DNA from: an uncultured Comamonadaceae bacterium
GTDB lineage: Bacteria; Pseudomonadota; Gammaproteobacteria; Burkholderiales; Burkholderiaceae
NCBI GenBank assembly: GCA_946482115.1
Contig: CAMLQP010000149.1
Coordinates: 1 to 7,242 of the forward strand
Direction: 5' to 3'
DNA length: 7,242 bases
Shown here: positions 1 through 6,245 of the stretch, piece after piece
Position numbering within the stretch: the first letter of the stretch is position 1
Layout of the letters: each line of letters begins with the position of its first letter
Program-made: the position numbers and the translations under genes
Notes under the pieces: generated by a model
The model's database searches: none
Told to the model about the DNA's origin: nothing
What the model saw: only the letters and a program-made list of their open reading frames with translations

Positions 1-157
1 GGCTCACGTAGCTGGTGACCTCGATCTCCTTCAGGCCGGCGGCCTGCAGGCGGTGAACCAGCTCGATCTTGACCGCCGCCGGCACCGGCTGCTTCTCGTT
101 CTGCAGGCCGTCGCGCGGGCCGACGTCGATGAGTCTGACATGGGAAGGCATAGCCAT
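1..157 (-). CDS. liuE: Hydroxymethylglutaryl-CoA lyase, N-terminal part (cut by window edge)
   Basis: This is the first 52 codons of HMG-CoA lyase, which splits 3-hydroxy-3-methylglutaryl-CoA into acetoacetate and acetyl-CoA, the last step of leucine breakdown. The family N-terminus is plain: a beta strand followed by GPRDGLQNE (residues 13-21), then a helix and the strand EIEVTSYVS (44-52). By my recollection of the human enzyme, Arg15 and Asp16 correspond to catalytic Arg41 and metal-binding Asp42, and Glu46 to Glu72. The ATG at 157 is preferred over the in-frame ATG at 151 because GAGGA (164-168) sits six bases upstream of it. The gene follows ghrA after 13 bases and is last of the liu genes visible. 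The rest of the TIM barrel lies left of the window, so integrity cannot be judged. The family call is firm; the liu role also rests on the neighbours. Confidence 0.93.
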   Translation of the reverse strand, partial: MAMPSHVRLIDVGPRDGLQNEKQPVPAAVKIELVHRLQAAGLKEIEVTSYVS

Positions 158-163
158 GGTGAG

Positions 164-168
164 TCCTC
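164..168 (-). promoter_or_regulatory. Ribosome-binding site of liuE
   Basis: GAGGA on the minus strand ends six bases before the ATG at 157. It decides between two nearby in-frame ATG codons (157 and 151) in favour of the upstream one. It lies entirely in the 13-base spacer after the ghrA stop codon. Confidence 0.7.
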
Positions 169-170
169 GT

Positions 171-1109
171 TCAGTAGCCGCGCGCGGCGTCCACCACGCC
201 CGGCAGATTGTCTATGGGTTCACCGGCCAGCAGGCGGCGTATCTTGGCCGCGATCTGGGCGATGCTCTCGGAACGCAGCGTGCGCGCCGAGGTGTGCGGC
301 GTCACCGTGACCCGGGGATGCGCCCAGAACGGGTGCGACGCGGGCAACGGCTCGGTGCGGAACACGTCCAGCGTGGCGCCGGCCAGGTGGCCGCTGTCGA
401 TCAGCGCCAGCAGGTCTTCGTCCACCAGGTGGGCACCGCGCGCCACGTTGATGAGGTAGCCGCCCGGCAGCAGGCGCGACAGCGTGTCGCGGTTCAGGAT
501 GTCGCGCGTGTCGGGGGTGAGGGGCAGCAGGTTCACGAGCACGCGGCTCGCGCCGAGGAAGCCGTTGAACCCCTCGGCACCGTGGAAGGCCCGCACGCCC
601 GGCAGCGCGCGCGGCGTGCGGCTCCAGCCATTGACCGGAAAATCGAAGGCGGCCACGGCCTGCGCCACGCGCGCGCCCAGCACGCCCAGGCCCATCACGC
701 CCACCGGAAAATCGGCGCGCTCGCGCGGCTTGCGGTAGGACCACTGCCTCCGGGACACGTCGGCCTCGTAGCCGTCGAACTCGCGGAAGTGGCGGATCAG
801 CGCATGGCACACGTATTCGGCCATCTGCACCGACATGCCGGCATCATCCAGCCGCACGATGCGCAGGCCCGGCGGCAAGCGCAGCCGCAGCAGCGCATCC
901 ACGCCGGCGCCGATGTTGAACATCGCCTTCAGGCCGTGCTGCTCATCGATGAAGGTCTGCGGCGGCGACCAGACCACCGCGTAGTCGGCCGGCGGCGCAC
1001 CGGTCGCCCACAGCTCGACCGTGGCGCCGGGCAGCGCGGCGCGCAGGCCCTCCAGCCAGGGTTCGGGTTTGGTGTCGGCGCAGCAGAAGGCGATGCGGAC
1101 GGTGGACAT
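171..1109 (-). CDS. ghrA: Glyoxylate/hydroxypyruvate reductase A
   Basis: This is a cytosolic D-2-hydroxyacid dehydrogenase of the GhrA type, expected to reduce glyoxylate to glycolate and hydroxypyruvate to glycerate with NADPH. The protein has 312 residues, the length I recall for E. coli GhrA, and shares its closing residues ARGY. Visible motifs are the substrate-side segment FNIGAGVDALL (64-74), the dinucleotide loop GLGVLG (140-145), SRT at the end of the second strand (163-165; Arg164 fits NADPH preference), NVARGAHLVDEDLL (221-234), FRTEPLP (250-256) and PHTSA (271-275). The catalytic triad would be Arg224, Glu253 and His272. The ATG at 1109 is the only sensible start, but no good Shine-Dalgarno sequence precedes it. 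The gene lies between liuD (25 bases upstream) and liuE (13 bases downstream), although its reaction is not a step of leucine degradation. Co-transcription is inferred from spacing. A relative acting on another 2-oxoacid is possible. Confidence 0.9.
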   Translation of the reverse strand: MSTVRIAFCCADTKPEPWLEGLRAALPGATVELWATGAPPADYAVVWSPPQTFIDEQHGLKAMFNIGAGVDALLRLRLPPGLRIVRLDDAGMSVQMAEYVCHALIRHFREFDGYEADVSRRQWSYRKPRERADFPVGVMGLGVLGARVAQAVAAFDFPVNGWSRTPRALPGVRAFHGAEGFNGFLGASRVLVNLLPLTPDTRDILNRDTLSRLLPGGYLINVARGAHLVDEDLLALIDSGHLAGATLDVFRTEPLPASHPFWAHPRVTVTPHTSARTLRSESIAQIAAKIRRLLAGEPIDNLPGVVDAARGY

Positions 1110-1120
1110 CCCCGGATTAT

Positions 1121-1134
1121 CCCGGCGCGCCGGG
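1121..1134. repeat. Perfect 14-base palindrome in the liuD-ghrA spacer
   Basis: The 14 bases CCCGGCGCGCCGGG read identically on both strands and fill the spacer immediately after the liuD stop codon (1135-1137). As RNA they could form a five-pair G/C stem with a CGCG loop. No run of T follows in the direction of transcription, so this does not look like an intrinsic terminator. It lies 11 bases ahead of the ghrA ATG, where a Shine-Dalgarno sequence would be expected nearby but is weak or absent. It could affect ghrA translation or RNA processing, or simply reflect G/C-rich sequence. Confidence 0.5.
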
Positions 1135-3135
1135 TCAGGCGCCGAGCTTGAGCAGTTCGGCCCCTTCGGCGACTTGGTCTCCCGGCGCGTAGAGCAGCTC
1201 GGCGACCACGCCGTCGGCCGGCGCGGCGATGGTGTGCTCCATCTTCATGGCCTCCATCACCGCCAGCGCCTGACCCTTGGCCACCTTGTCGCCGGCCTTG
1301 ACCGCGAACGACACCACCTTGCCGGGCATGGGGGCGGTCAGGCGACCGCCTTCGCTGTGGCCCTCGCCCGCGTGGGCCAGCAGGTCCACCTCCACGATCT
1401 GGGTGGCGCCGCTGCCGGTGAAGACGTGGGCGGTCTCCCCCTGCCAGTAGACCGTGGCGCGCACGCGGCGCTCGCCGAAGCGCACGTCCAGCCCGTCGGG
1501 CGTGGCTTCGAAGGCCAGCACGCCGGCCGCCTCGCCCACGCTCAGCACGCGGGCGCCGTCGTGCGCGGTGCGCAGCTGGGCCTTCACGTGTTCGCCCCGG
1601 AAGTCGAACTCGAAGCGACGCAGCACCTCGCCGTGCGAGCGCCAGCCGTCGCGGCGGCTGAAGGGGTCGTCGCCCTCGAGCGCGCGCTCGTCGGCCAGCG
1701 TGCGCGCCACCGCGCAGGCCGCAGCCAGCTCCAGGCCCACCGGCTCCTGCTGGAACAGCACCGCCGCCTCGCGCGGGATCAGCGCCGTGTCCAGCCGGGC
1801 CTGCGCGAAGGATTCGCTCCGCACCACGCGGCGCAGGAACTGCACGTTGGTCGCCAGGCCCACGATGTGGGTCTGCGCCAGCGCCGCATCCAGCTTGGCC
1901 AGTGCCTGTTCACGGGTGTCGCCGTGCACGATGAGCTTGGCGATCATGGAGTCGTAGAACGGCGAGATGGCGTCGCCCTCGCGCACGCCATCGTCGAAGC
2001 GGACGTCGTCGCGGGCGAAGGCGCCGTGCGCGGGCTTGCGGTACACCGCCAGCGTGCCGGTGGCGGGCAGGAACTGGTTGTCGGGGTTCTCGGCGCAGAT
2101 GCGGGCCTCGATCGCATGGCCCGTCATGCGCAGCTCGTCCTGCTTCATCGGAAGCGGCTCGCCCGAGGCCACGCGCAGCTGCCACTCCACCAAGTCCAGG
2201 CCGGTAATGGCCTCGGTCACCGGGTGCTCCACCTGCAGCCGCGTGTTCATCTCCATGAAGTAGAAGCGCATGGACTCGGGCCGGTCATAGGCGGCCTGCT
2301 CCACGATGAACTCCACCGTGCCGGCACCCACATAGTTGACGGCCTGGGCCGCGGCCACCGCCGCTTCGCCCATCTGGCGGCGCAGCTCGGGCGTCAGGCC
2401 GGGCGCGGGGGCTTCCTCCAGCACCTTCTGGTGGCGGCGCTGCACCGAGCAGTCGCGCTCGAACAGGTAGACGCAGTGGCCATGCGTGTCGCCGAACACC
2501 TGAATCTCGATGTGGCGCGGGCGCTGCACGTACTTCTCGATCAGCACCGCGTCGTCACCAAAGCTGTTGATGGCCTCGCGCTTGCACGAGGCGAGCGCGG
2601 CATCGAAGTCCTCCGCCTGGTCGACCGCGCGCATGCCCTTGCCACCACCACCCGCGCTGGCCTTGATCAGCACCGGGTAGCCGATGCGGTCGGCCTCGCG
2701 TTTCAGCAGCGCCGGGTCCTGGTCGCTGCCGTGGTAGCCGGGCACCAGCGGCACGCCGGCCTTTTCCATCAGCTGCTTGGACTCGGCCTTGAGGCCCATG
2801 GCCTGGATGGCCGATGCGGGCGGGCCGATGAACACCAGGCCTGCGGCGGCGCAAGCCTGGGCGAAGTCCTCGTTCTCGCTCAGGAAACCGTAGCCGGGGT
2901 GGATGGCTTCGGCGCCGGTGGCTTTCGCGGCATCGATGATGCGCTGCCACTGCAGGTAGCTGTCGCGCGGCGCGCTGCCGCCCACATGCACGGCCTCGTC
3001 ACACGCCGCCACGTGCTTGGCCCGGGCATCGGCATCGGAGTAGACGGCCACGGTCTTCACGCCCAGACGGCGCGCGGTGGCCGCGACACGGCAGGCGATT
3101 TCGCCACGGTTGGCAATCAGTATCTTCTTGAACAT
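1135..3135 (-). CDS. liuD: 3-methylcrotonyl-CoA carboxylase, biotin-containing (alpha) subunit
   Basis: This subunit carboxylates its own biotin using ATP and bicarbonate; LiuB then transfers the carboxyl group to 3-methylcrotonyl-CoA. The 666-residue length suits the family. The biotin carboxylase domain spans roughly 1-447: KILIANRGEIACR (4-16), HPGYGFLSEN (79-88), the glycine-rich ATP-grasp loop GGGGKG (162-167) and the signature EMNTRLQVEHPVTE (295-308). A less conserved middle region (about 455-590) should contact the carboxyltransferase subunit. The biotin carrier domain (about 598-666) has APMPGKV and AMKME, with Lys631 as the biotinylated residue. The ATG at 3135 directly abuts the stop of the DUF4126 gene and has AAGGTGG five bases upstream. 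Related acyl-CoA carboxylases (propionyl-, geranyl-CoA) have the same architecture; liuB, liuC and liuE nearby favour methylcrotonyl-CoA. A biotin protein ligase must be encoded elsewhere. Confidence 0.95.
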   Translation of the reverse strand: MFKKILIANRGEIACRVAATARRLGVKTVAVYSDADARAKHVAACDEAVHVGGSAPRDSYLQWQRIIDAAKATGAEAIHPGYGFLSENEDFAQACAAAGLVFIGPPASAIQAMGLKAESKQLMEKAGVPLVPGYHGSDQDPALLKREADRIGYPVLIKASAGGGGKGMRAVDQAEDFDAALASCKREAINSFGDDAVLIEKYVQRPRHIEIQVFGDTHGHCVYLFERDCSVQRRHQKVLEEAPAPGLTPELRRQMGEAAVAAAQAVNYVGAGTVEFIVEQAAYDRPESMRFYFMEMNTRLQVEHPVTEAITGLDLVEWQLRVASGEPLPMKQDELRMTGHAIEARICAENPDNQFLPATGTLAVYRKPAHGAFARDDVRFDDGVREGDAISPFYDSMIAKLIVHGDTREQALAKLDAALAQTHIVGLATNVQFLRRVVRSESFAQARLDTALIPREAAVLFQQEPVGLELAAACAVARTLADERALEGDDPFSRRDGWRSHGEVLRRFEFDFRGEHVKAQLRTAHDGARVLSVGEAAGVLAFEATPDGLDVRFGERRVRATVYWQGETAHVFTGSGATQIVEVDLLAHAGEGHSEGGRLTAPMPGKVVSFAVKAGDKVAKGQALAVMEAMKMEHTIAAPADGVVAELLYAPGDQVAEGAELLKLGA

Positions 3136-3771
3136 TCAAACCACCTTGGGGTTTCCGGAGACAAAAGCGGAGAGCCGCTGCAGCACGGCACGGAAGAAGC
3201 GCCACAGCATCCATGTGAGAACAGCCAGCAGCACGACCACGATGGCGAGCAGCACGGCAAAGGTCAGCGGATGGTTCGTGGCCAGCCACAGCGCGCCCAG
3301 CACCAGCCCGTCTTCGAGCAGGCTGGCAAACAGGTTGGAAAAAGGCTCTGGCGAGGTGTTGATGGCCGCGCGCGAGGTGCTCTTGGCCACCTGGCTGCTG
3401 GCGGCCAGCGTGCCGCCCAGCAGCGCGGCCACCACCGTCATGACGCCGCCGTCGAGTCCGAACACGGCCGCCGCCAGCGCCGCGCCGGCCGGCACGCGCA
3501 GCACGCTGTTGACCATGTCCCAGGCGGAATCGACCAGCGGTATCTTGTCGGCAAAGAACTCGACGAACAGCAGCGCGCCGCTCACGGCCAGCACCGCCGG
3601 GTGCTGCAGCACGTGCAGGCCCTCGGGCAGCGGCCACCACCCCAGGGTTCCGGCCAGCCCGACCAGGAACACCACCGCGTACAGCCGTAGCCCGCTGGCC
3701 CAGCCCAGCGCAGCCGCCAGGGCCAGCAGGGCGGGCAGATCGAATGAAGCAATGGCGCTTTCCACGGACAC
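3136..3771 (-). CDS. DUF4126-family integral membrane protein, function unknown
   Basis: I recognise this as a DUF4126-type membrane protein; no biochemical function is known to me. It has 211 residues and about five hydrophobic stretches (roughly 12-45, 58-74, 95-124, 152-164 and 168-192), so it should sit in the inner membrane. Conserved-looking polar motifs are GWASGLRLY (23-31), FADKIPLVDSAWD (73-85), and STSRAAINTSPEP (131-143) followed by NLFASLLED (146-154). The two acidic motifs are the best candidates for a functional site. No signal peptide is evident. The first possible start is GTG at 3771. A second in-frame GTG at 3765 has AGGGGG seven bases upstream and may be the true start, giving 209 residues. 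The gene follows liuC after about 25-31 bases, and its TGA abuts the liuD ATG. That coupling suggests co-expression with leucine degradation but does not reveal a role. Confidence 0.85.
   Translation of the reverse strand: MSVESAIASFDLPALLALAAALGWASGLRLYAVVFLVGLAGTLGWWPLPEGLHVLQHPAVLAVSGALLFVEFFADKIPLVDSAWDMVNSVLRVPAGAALAAAVFGLDGGVMTVVAALLGGTLAASSQVAKSTSRAAINTSPEPFSNLFASLLEDGLVLGALWLATNHPLTFAVLLAIVVVLLAVLTWMLWRFFRAVLQRLSAFVSGNPKVV
3141..3147 (-). promoter_or_regulatory. Ribosome-binding site of liuD inside the DUF4126 gene end
   Basis: AAGGTGG on the minus strand encodes part of the last three residues (Lys-Val-Val) of the DUF4126 protein and lies five bases before the liuD ATG. With the TGAATG stop-start junction, it suggests that liuD translation is coupled to the upstream gene. 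Confidence 0.7.
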
Positions 3772-3772
3772 A

Positions 3773-3778
3773 CCCCCT
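3773..3778 (-). promoter_or_regulatory. Ribosome-binding site of the DUF4126 gene, favouring the second GTG
   Basis: AGGGGG on the minus strand is only one base from the GTG at 3771 but seven bases from the in-frame GTG at 3765. Normal spacing therefore favours a start at 3765, shortening the protein by two residues. Confidence 0.5.
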
Positions 3779-3796
3779 GTTGATTCGTTGTGCGTT

Positions 3797-4579
3797 TTAT
3801 TGTGGCAGCCAGTTCGGTTTGCGTTTGTTGAGAAACGAGGCCACGCCTTCGCGGCCTTCGGCGCTGGCGCGGATGTCGGCGATGCCGGCCACCGTCCGTC
3901 CGATCAGCCCGTCCTCGAGCGTGGCGCCGGCCACGTCGATGACCAGCCGCTTGCAGGCTTTCACCGCCTCGGGGCCGGCGTTGACCAGCGTGGCCACGAT
4001 CTCGGCCACCTTGGCATCCAGCGCGTCGGCCGCCACCACCTCGTGCACGAAGCCGATGCGGTGGGCCTCGGCGGCGCCGAAGCGCTCCGCGGTGAGAAAG
4101 TAGCGGTGCGCGGCGCGTGCGCCCATGGCACGGATCACGTAAGGGCTGATGGTGGCGGGGATCAGGCCCAGCTTCACCTCGCTGAGGCAGTAGCTGGCGC
4201 TGTCCACCGACACCGCGATGTCGCAGGCCGCCACCAGGCCGGTGCCACCCGCATAGACGTCGCCCTGCACCCGGGCCACGGTGGGCTTGGGGCAGTGGAA
4301 GATGGTGCGCAGCATCTCGGCCAGCGCGCCGGCGTCGGCCAGGTTCTCGGCACGGGTGTAGTCGGCCATGCGGCGCATCCAGTTGAGGTCGGCGCCGGCG
4401 CAGAAGGCGGGGCCGTTGGCCGCGAGCACGATGGCGCGCACGTCCTCCCGTGCGCCGAGCTCGCCGAACGCACGGGTCAGCTCGGGGATGACCTCGTCGT
4501 TGAAGGCGTTGCGCACCTCGGGGCGGTTGAGGGTGATGGTGGCCACATGGGCCGCCACGTCGATCAGCAGGTGCTTCAT
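3797..4579 (-). CDS. liuC: 3-methylglutaconyl-CoA hydratase (crotonase family)
   Basis: This enzyme is expected to hydrate 3-methylglutaconyl-CoA, the product of LiuB/LiuD, to HMG-CoA, the substrate of LiuE. It is a 260-residue crotonase-fold protein. Key segments are ITLNRPEVRNAF (15-26), the first oxyanion-hole segment AFCAGADLNWM (58-68), the second, GGTGLVAACD (111-120), and SEVKLGLIPATISPYV (133-148), where Glu134 aligns with one catalytic glutamate of enoyl-CoA hydratase. The position of the other glutamate is Gly114. From memory, bacterial LiuC proteins share the AGADLNWM-like segment and this substitution. The start is placed at the ATG at 4579, with GAGGT five bases upstream; a longer reading from a TTG at 4591 would overlap the preceding stop. 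The stop is TAA. A general enoyl-CoA hydratase is the alternative, but the operon context argues for the leucine step. Confidence 0.9.
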   Translation of the reverse strand: MKHLLIDVAAHVATITLNRPEVRNAFNDEVIPELTRAFGELGAREDVRAIVLAANGPAFCAGADLNWMRRMADYTRAENLADAGALAEMLRTIFHCPKPTVARVQGDVYAGGTGLVAACDIAVSVDSASYCLSEVKLGLIPATISPYVIRAMGARAAHRYFLTAERFGAAEAHRIGFVHEVVAADALDAKVAEIVATLVNAGPEAVKACKRLVIDVAGATLEDGLIGRTVAGIADIRASAEGREGVASFLNKRKPNWLPQ

Positions 4580-4584
4580 GTCGG

Positions 4585-4590
4585 ACCTCA
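4585..4590 (-). promoter_or_regulatory. Stop codon/ribosome-binding site overlap ahead of liuC
   Basis: TGAGGT combines the TGA stop of the acyl-CoA dehydrogenase gene (4588-4590) with a GAGGT Shine-Dalgarno sequence. The liuC ATG follows exactly eight bases after the stop. This places the liuC start at 4579 and suggests translational coupling. Confidence 0.75.
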
Positions 4591-5721
4591 ATACCTTTTC
4601 GCGACTTCTTCAAGCATCACTTCGGTGGCGCCACCGCCGATGGCCAGCACGCGGGCGTCACGCCACAGGCGCTCCACCGGCGTCTCGCGCATGTAGCCCA
4701 TGCCGCCATGGAACTGCTGGCAGGTGGACAGCACCTCGTTGACCAGTTCGCCGGTCAGGGCCTTGAGCATGGAGACCTCCTGCACGATGTCACGGCCCTG
4801 CGTGACCGCCCAGGCGCAGTGGTACATGAAGCTGCGCGCGGCGCGGGTCTTGGCGTCGCACATGGACAGGCGCTGACGGATAGACTGCTGGTCCCACAGC
4901 ACGCCGCCGAAGGCCTCGCGCTGGCGCACGTAATCGAGCGTGAGGCGCAGTGCCTGCTGGCAGTGGCCCACGGCCATCGCGGCCAGCGCGATGCGCTCGG
5001 TCTGGAAGTTCTTCATCACGGCGTAAAAGCCCTTGCCCTCCTCGCCCAGCAAGGCATCGGCCGGCAGGCGCACGCCGTCCAGCACCAGTTCGGCGGTGTC
5101 GGACGAGCGCCAGCCGGTCTTGTCGAGCGCGCGGCCCACGCTGAAACCCGGCGTGCCTTTCTCGACGATGAACATCGAGACCTCGCGCTTGCCCGGGCCG
5201 GTCTTGGCGGCAATGAAGTACAGGTCGGCATGGACGCCGTTGGTGATGAACAGCTTGCGGCCGTCCAGCACCCATTCGCTGCCCTCGCGGCGCGCGCGGG
5301 TCCGGATGCCGGCCACGTCGGAGCCGGCGCCGGGTTCGGTGATCCCCACCGCGGTGATGGCCTTGCCGGCCGTCACCAGCGGCATGTAGCGCGCCTTCTG
5401 CGCCGGGCTGCCGGCGTGGTGCAGGTGCGGGCCGGCCATGTCGGTGTGCACCAGCACGGTGATGATGAAGCCGCCGAAGGTGGACTGCGACAGCGCCTCG
5501 GCGAACACCAGGTTGGTCAGCGCGTCGGCGTCGCCGCCGCCGTATGTCCCCTCGTACATCAGCCCCAGCAGGCCCGCCTCGCCCATCTTGCGCAACACCT
5601 CGCGCGGCACCATGCCGTCCTTTTCCCACTGCGCCGCGTGTGGCTCCACCTCGCGCGCGATGAAACGCGCCACCTGCTCGCGCAGCAGCTCGTGCTCGGG
5701 GGTCAGGTAGATGTTCTCCAT
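4588..5721 (-). CDS. Acyl-CoA dehydrogenase, substrate uncertain
   Basis: This is a soluble FAD-dependent acyl-CoA dehydrogenase of 377 residues that would form a 2,3-double bond in an acyl-CoA and pass electrons to electron-transfer flavoprotein. Family motifs are TEPGAGSDVAGIRT (128-141), LFITNG (157-162), QREAFG (267-272), QQFHGGMGYMRE (335-346) and RLWRDARVLAIGGGATEVM (351-369). The C-terminal position that holds the catalytic glutamate in medium-chain enzymes is Gly363. Instead, Glu242 in QTERI matches the base position of isovaleryl-CoA and long-chain dehydrogenases. It lacks the substrate-region sequence I associate with LiuA (GLSYGAHSN); TFGGFIITVLVHTDM (81-95) is there instead, so I do not call it LiuA. 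Citronellyl-CoA or another branched or long-chain acyl-CoA is possible. The start is ATG with AGGAG four bases upstream. It lies eight bases after the DinB-like gene and eight before liuC. Confidence 0.9.
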   Translation of the reverse strand: MENIYLTPEHELLREQVARFIAREVEPHAAQWEKDGMVPREVLRKMGEAGLLGLMYEGTYGGGDADALTNLVFAEALSQSTFGGFIITVLVHTDMAGPHLHHAGSPAQKARYMPLVTAGKAITAVGITEPGAGSDVAGIRTRARREGSEWVLDGRKLFITNGVHADLYFIAAKTGPGKREVSMFIVEKGTPGFSVGRALDKTGWRSSDTAELVLDGVRLPADALLGEEGKGFYAVMKNFQTERIALAAMAVGHCQQALRLTLDYVRQREAFGGVLWDQQSIRQRLSMCDAKTRAARSFMYHCAWAVTQGRDIVQEVSMLKALTGELVNEVLSTCQQFHGGMGYMRETPVERLWRDARVLAIGGGATEVMLEEVAKRY

Positions 5722-5725
5722 GGGT

Positions 5726-5732
5726 CTCCTCA
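5726..5732 (-). promoter_or_regulatory. Stop codon/ribosome-binding site overlap ahead of the acyl-CoA dehydrogenase
   Basis: TGAGGAG contains both the TGA stop of the DinB-like gene (5730-5732) and a strong AGGAG Shine-Dalgarno sequence. The next ATG lies exactly eight bases after the stop, the same layout as at the liuC and dinB-like starts. Confidence 0.75.
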
Positions 5733-6239
5733 GCCTCTTTGTTGTTGCAACTGGCGGACCCAGTCGAGCTCGGGCGCCGCATGCCCCAGCGCGGTCAGGG
5801 CAGCGGTGATCTGCCCGCGGTGGTGGGTGCCGTGGTTGAAGACGTGCCCCAGCGTGGCGGCCCTGGGCACGACGGTCTGCTGGCCGTCGCTGCGGGTGTA
5901 GTGCAGTTCGCCATCCAGGTTTTCGGGTGCCAGCGTGGCCAGCCAGTCACCCCAGCGCGCGGCGGCGGCGCGCAGTTCGGCCAGCAGCGACGCGCGGTCG
6001 GTGAACAGCTCGGCGTCCAGCGCCAGGCGCGGCGACTGGTTTTCGATGAAGCGGGGCTGCCAGATGCGCTCGGCCACCAGCAGGTGGTTGAGCGTGCGGT
6101 GGATGCTGCGGAAAAAAAGCCCGGCATCAGCCCGGTAGTCGGCCTCCGGCAAGGGCTCGATGTGACCGGCCAGCAGGCGTTCGGTGGCCCACAGGTGGTA
6201 GGCCGCCTGGTGCTGGAAATGCCGGAGCAGCGCGTCCAT
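5730..6239 (-). CDS. DinB-family putative metalloprotein
   Basis: This 169-residue protein has the pattern of the DinB/YfiT-like four-helix bundle family, whose members usually bind a divalent metal through three histidines. The likely ligands are His52 in LNHLL (50-54), and His136 and His140 in FNHGTHHRGQ (134-143), the characteristic HxxxH. It is soluble, with no signal peptide or membrane segment. Some family members are thiol S-transferases or hydrolases and others are DNA-damage inducible; nothing here fixes the activity. The start is placed at the ATG at 6239, which has GAGG six bases upstream; an in-frame GTG at 6251 would overlap the liuB stop. The gene lies eight bases after liuB and eight before the acyl-CoA dehydrogenase, so it is surely co-transcribed with them. 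An A7 run on the plus strand (6112-6118), T7 in the message, encodes part of Leu-Phe-Phe (41-43) and is unusual in such G/C-rich sequence. Confidence 0.85.
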   Translation of the reverse strand: MDALLRHFQHQAAYHLWATERLLAGHIEPLPEADYRADAGLFFRSIHRTLNHLLVAERIWQPRFIENQSPRLALDAELFTDRASLLAELRAAAARWGDWLATLAPENLDGELHYTRSDGQQTVVPRAATLGHVFNHGTHHRGQITAALTALGHAAPELDWVRQLQQQRG

Positions 6240-6245
6240 GCCGCG

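Noticed and set aside
1110..1134. Transcription terminator between liuD and ghrA
   Set aside because: The palindrome gives only a five-pair stem and is followed by ATAATCC, not by a T run; ghrA begins 11 bases after it.
69..1151. A 360-codon plus-strand open frame opposite ghrA and liuE
   Set aside because: It is opposite a full-length GhrA with intact catalytic residues. The frame is open only because of G/C-rich codon bias.
1021..3690. An 889-codon open frame on the plus strand opposite liuD and the DUF4126 gene
   Set aside because: It is antisense to two genes with clear family motifs. Its composition is rich in Arg, His, Gly, Ala and Gln, as expected from the reverse of G/C-biased codons, and I see no domain in it.
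3779..3806. Internal promoter in the comparatively A/T-rich stretch around the liuC stop
   Set aside because: It is less G/C-rich than its surroundings, but I could not find a -35/-10 pair with proper spacing on the minus strand.
4580..4591. TTG at 4591 as the liuC start
   Set aside because: It overlaps the stop codon of the upstream gene and lies ahead of the good GAGGT site. The ATG at 4579 has correct spacing and begins the usual family N-terminus.
3077..4696. Long plus-strand open frame opposite liuC and the DUF4126 gene
   Set aside because: It has the same antisense-shadow composition, spans several genes and junctions, and contains no recognisable motif.
4708..5901. A 397-codon plus-strand open frame opposite the acyl-CoA dehydrogenase
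   Set aside because: It mirrors the dehydrogenase codons and has low-complexity Ala/His/Arg/Gly-rich sequence with no family signature.
6111..6140. Intrinsic terminator at the T7 run inside the DinB-like gene
   Set aside because: The G/C-rich bases before the T run are two direct copies of CCGGGC, not an inverted repeat, so no stem forms there; the position is within an intact coding sequence.
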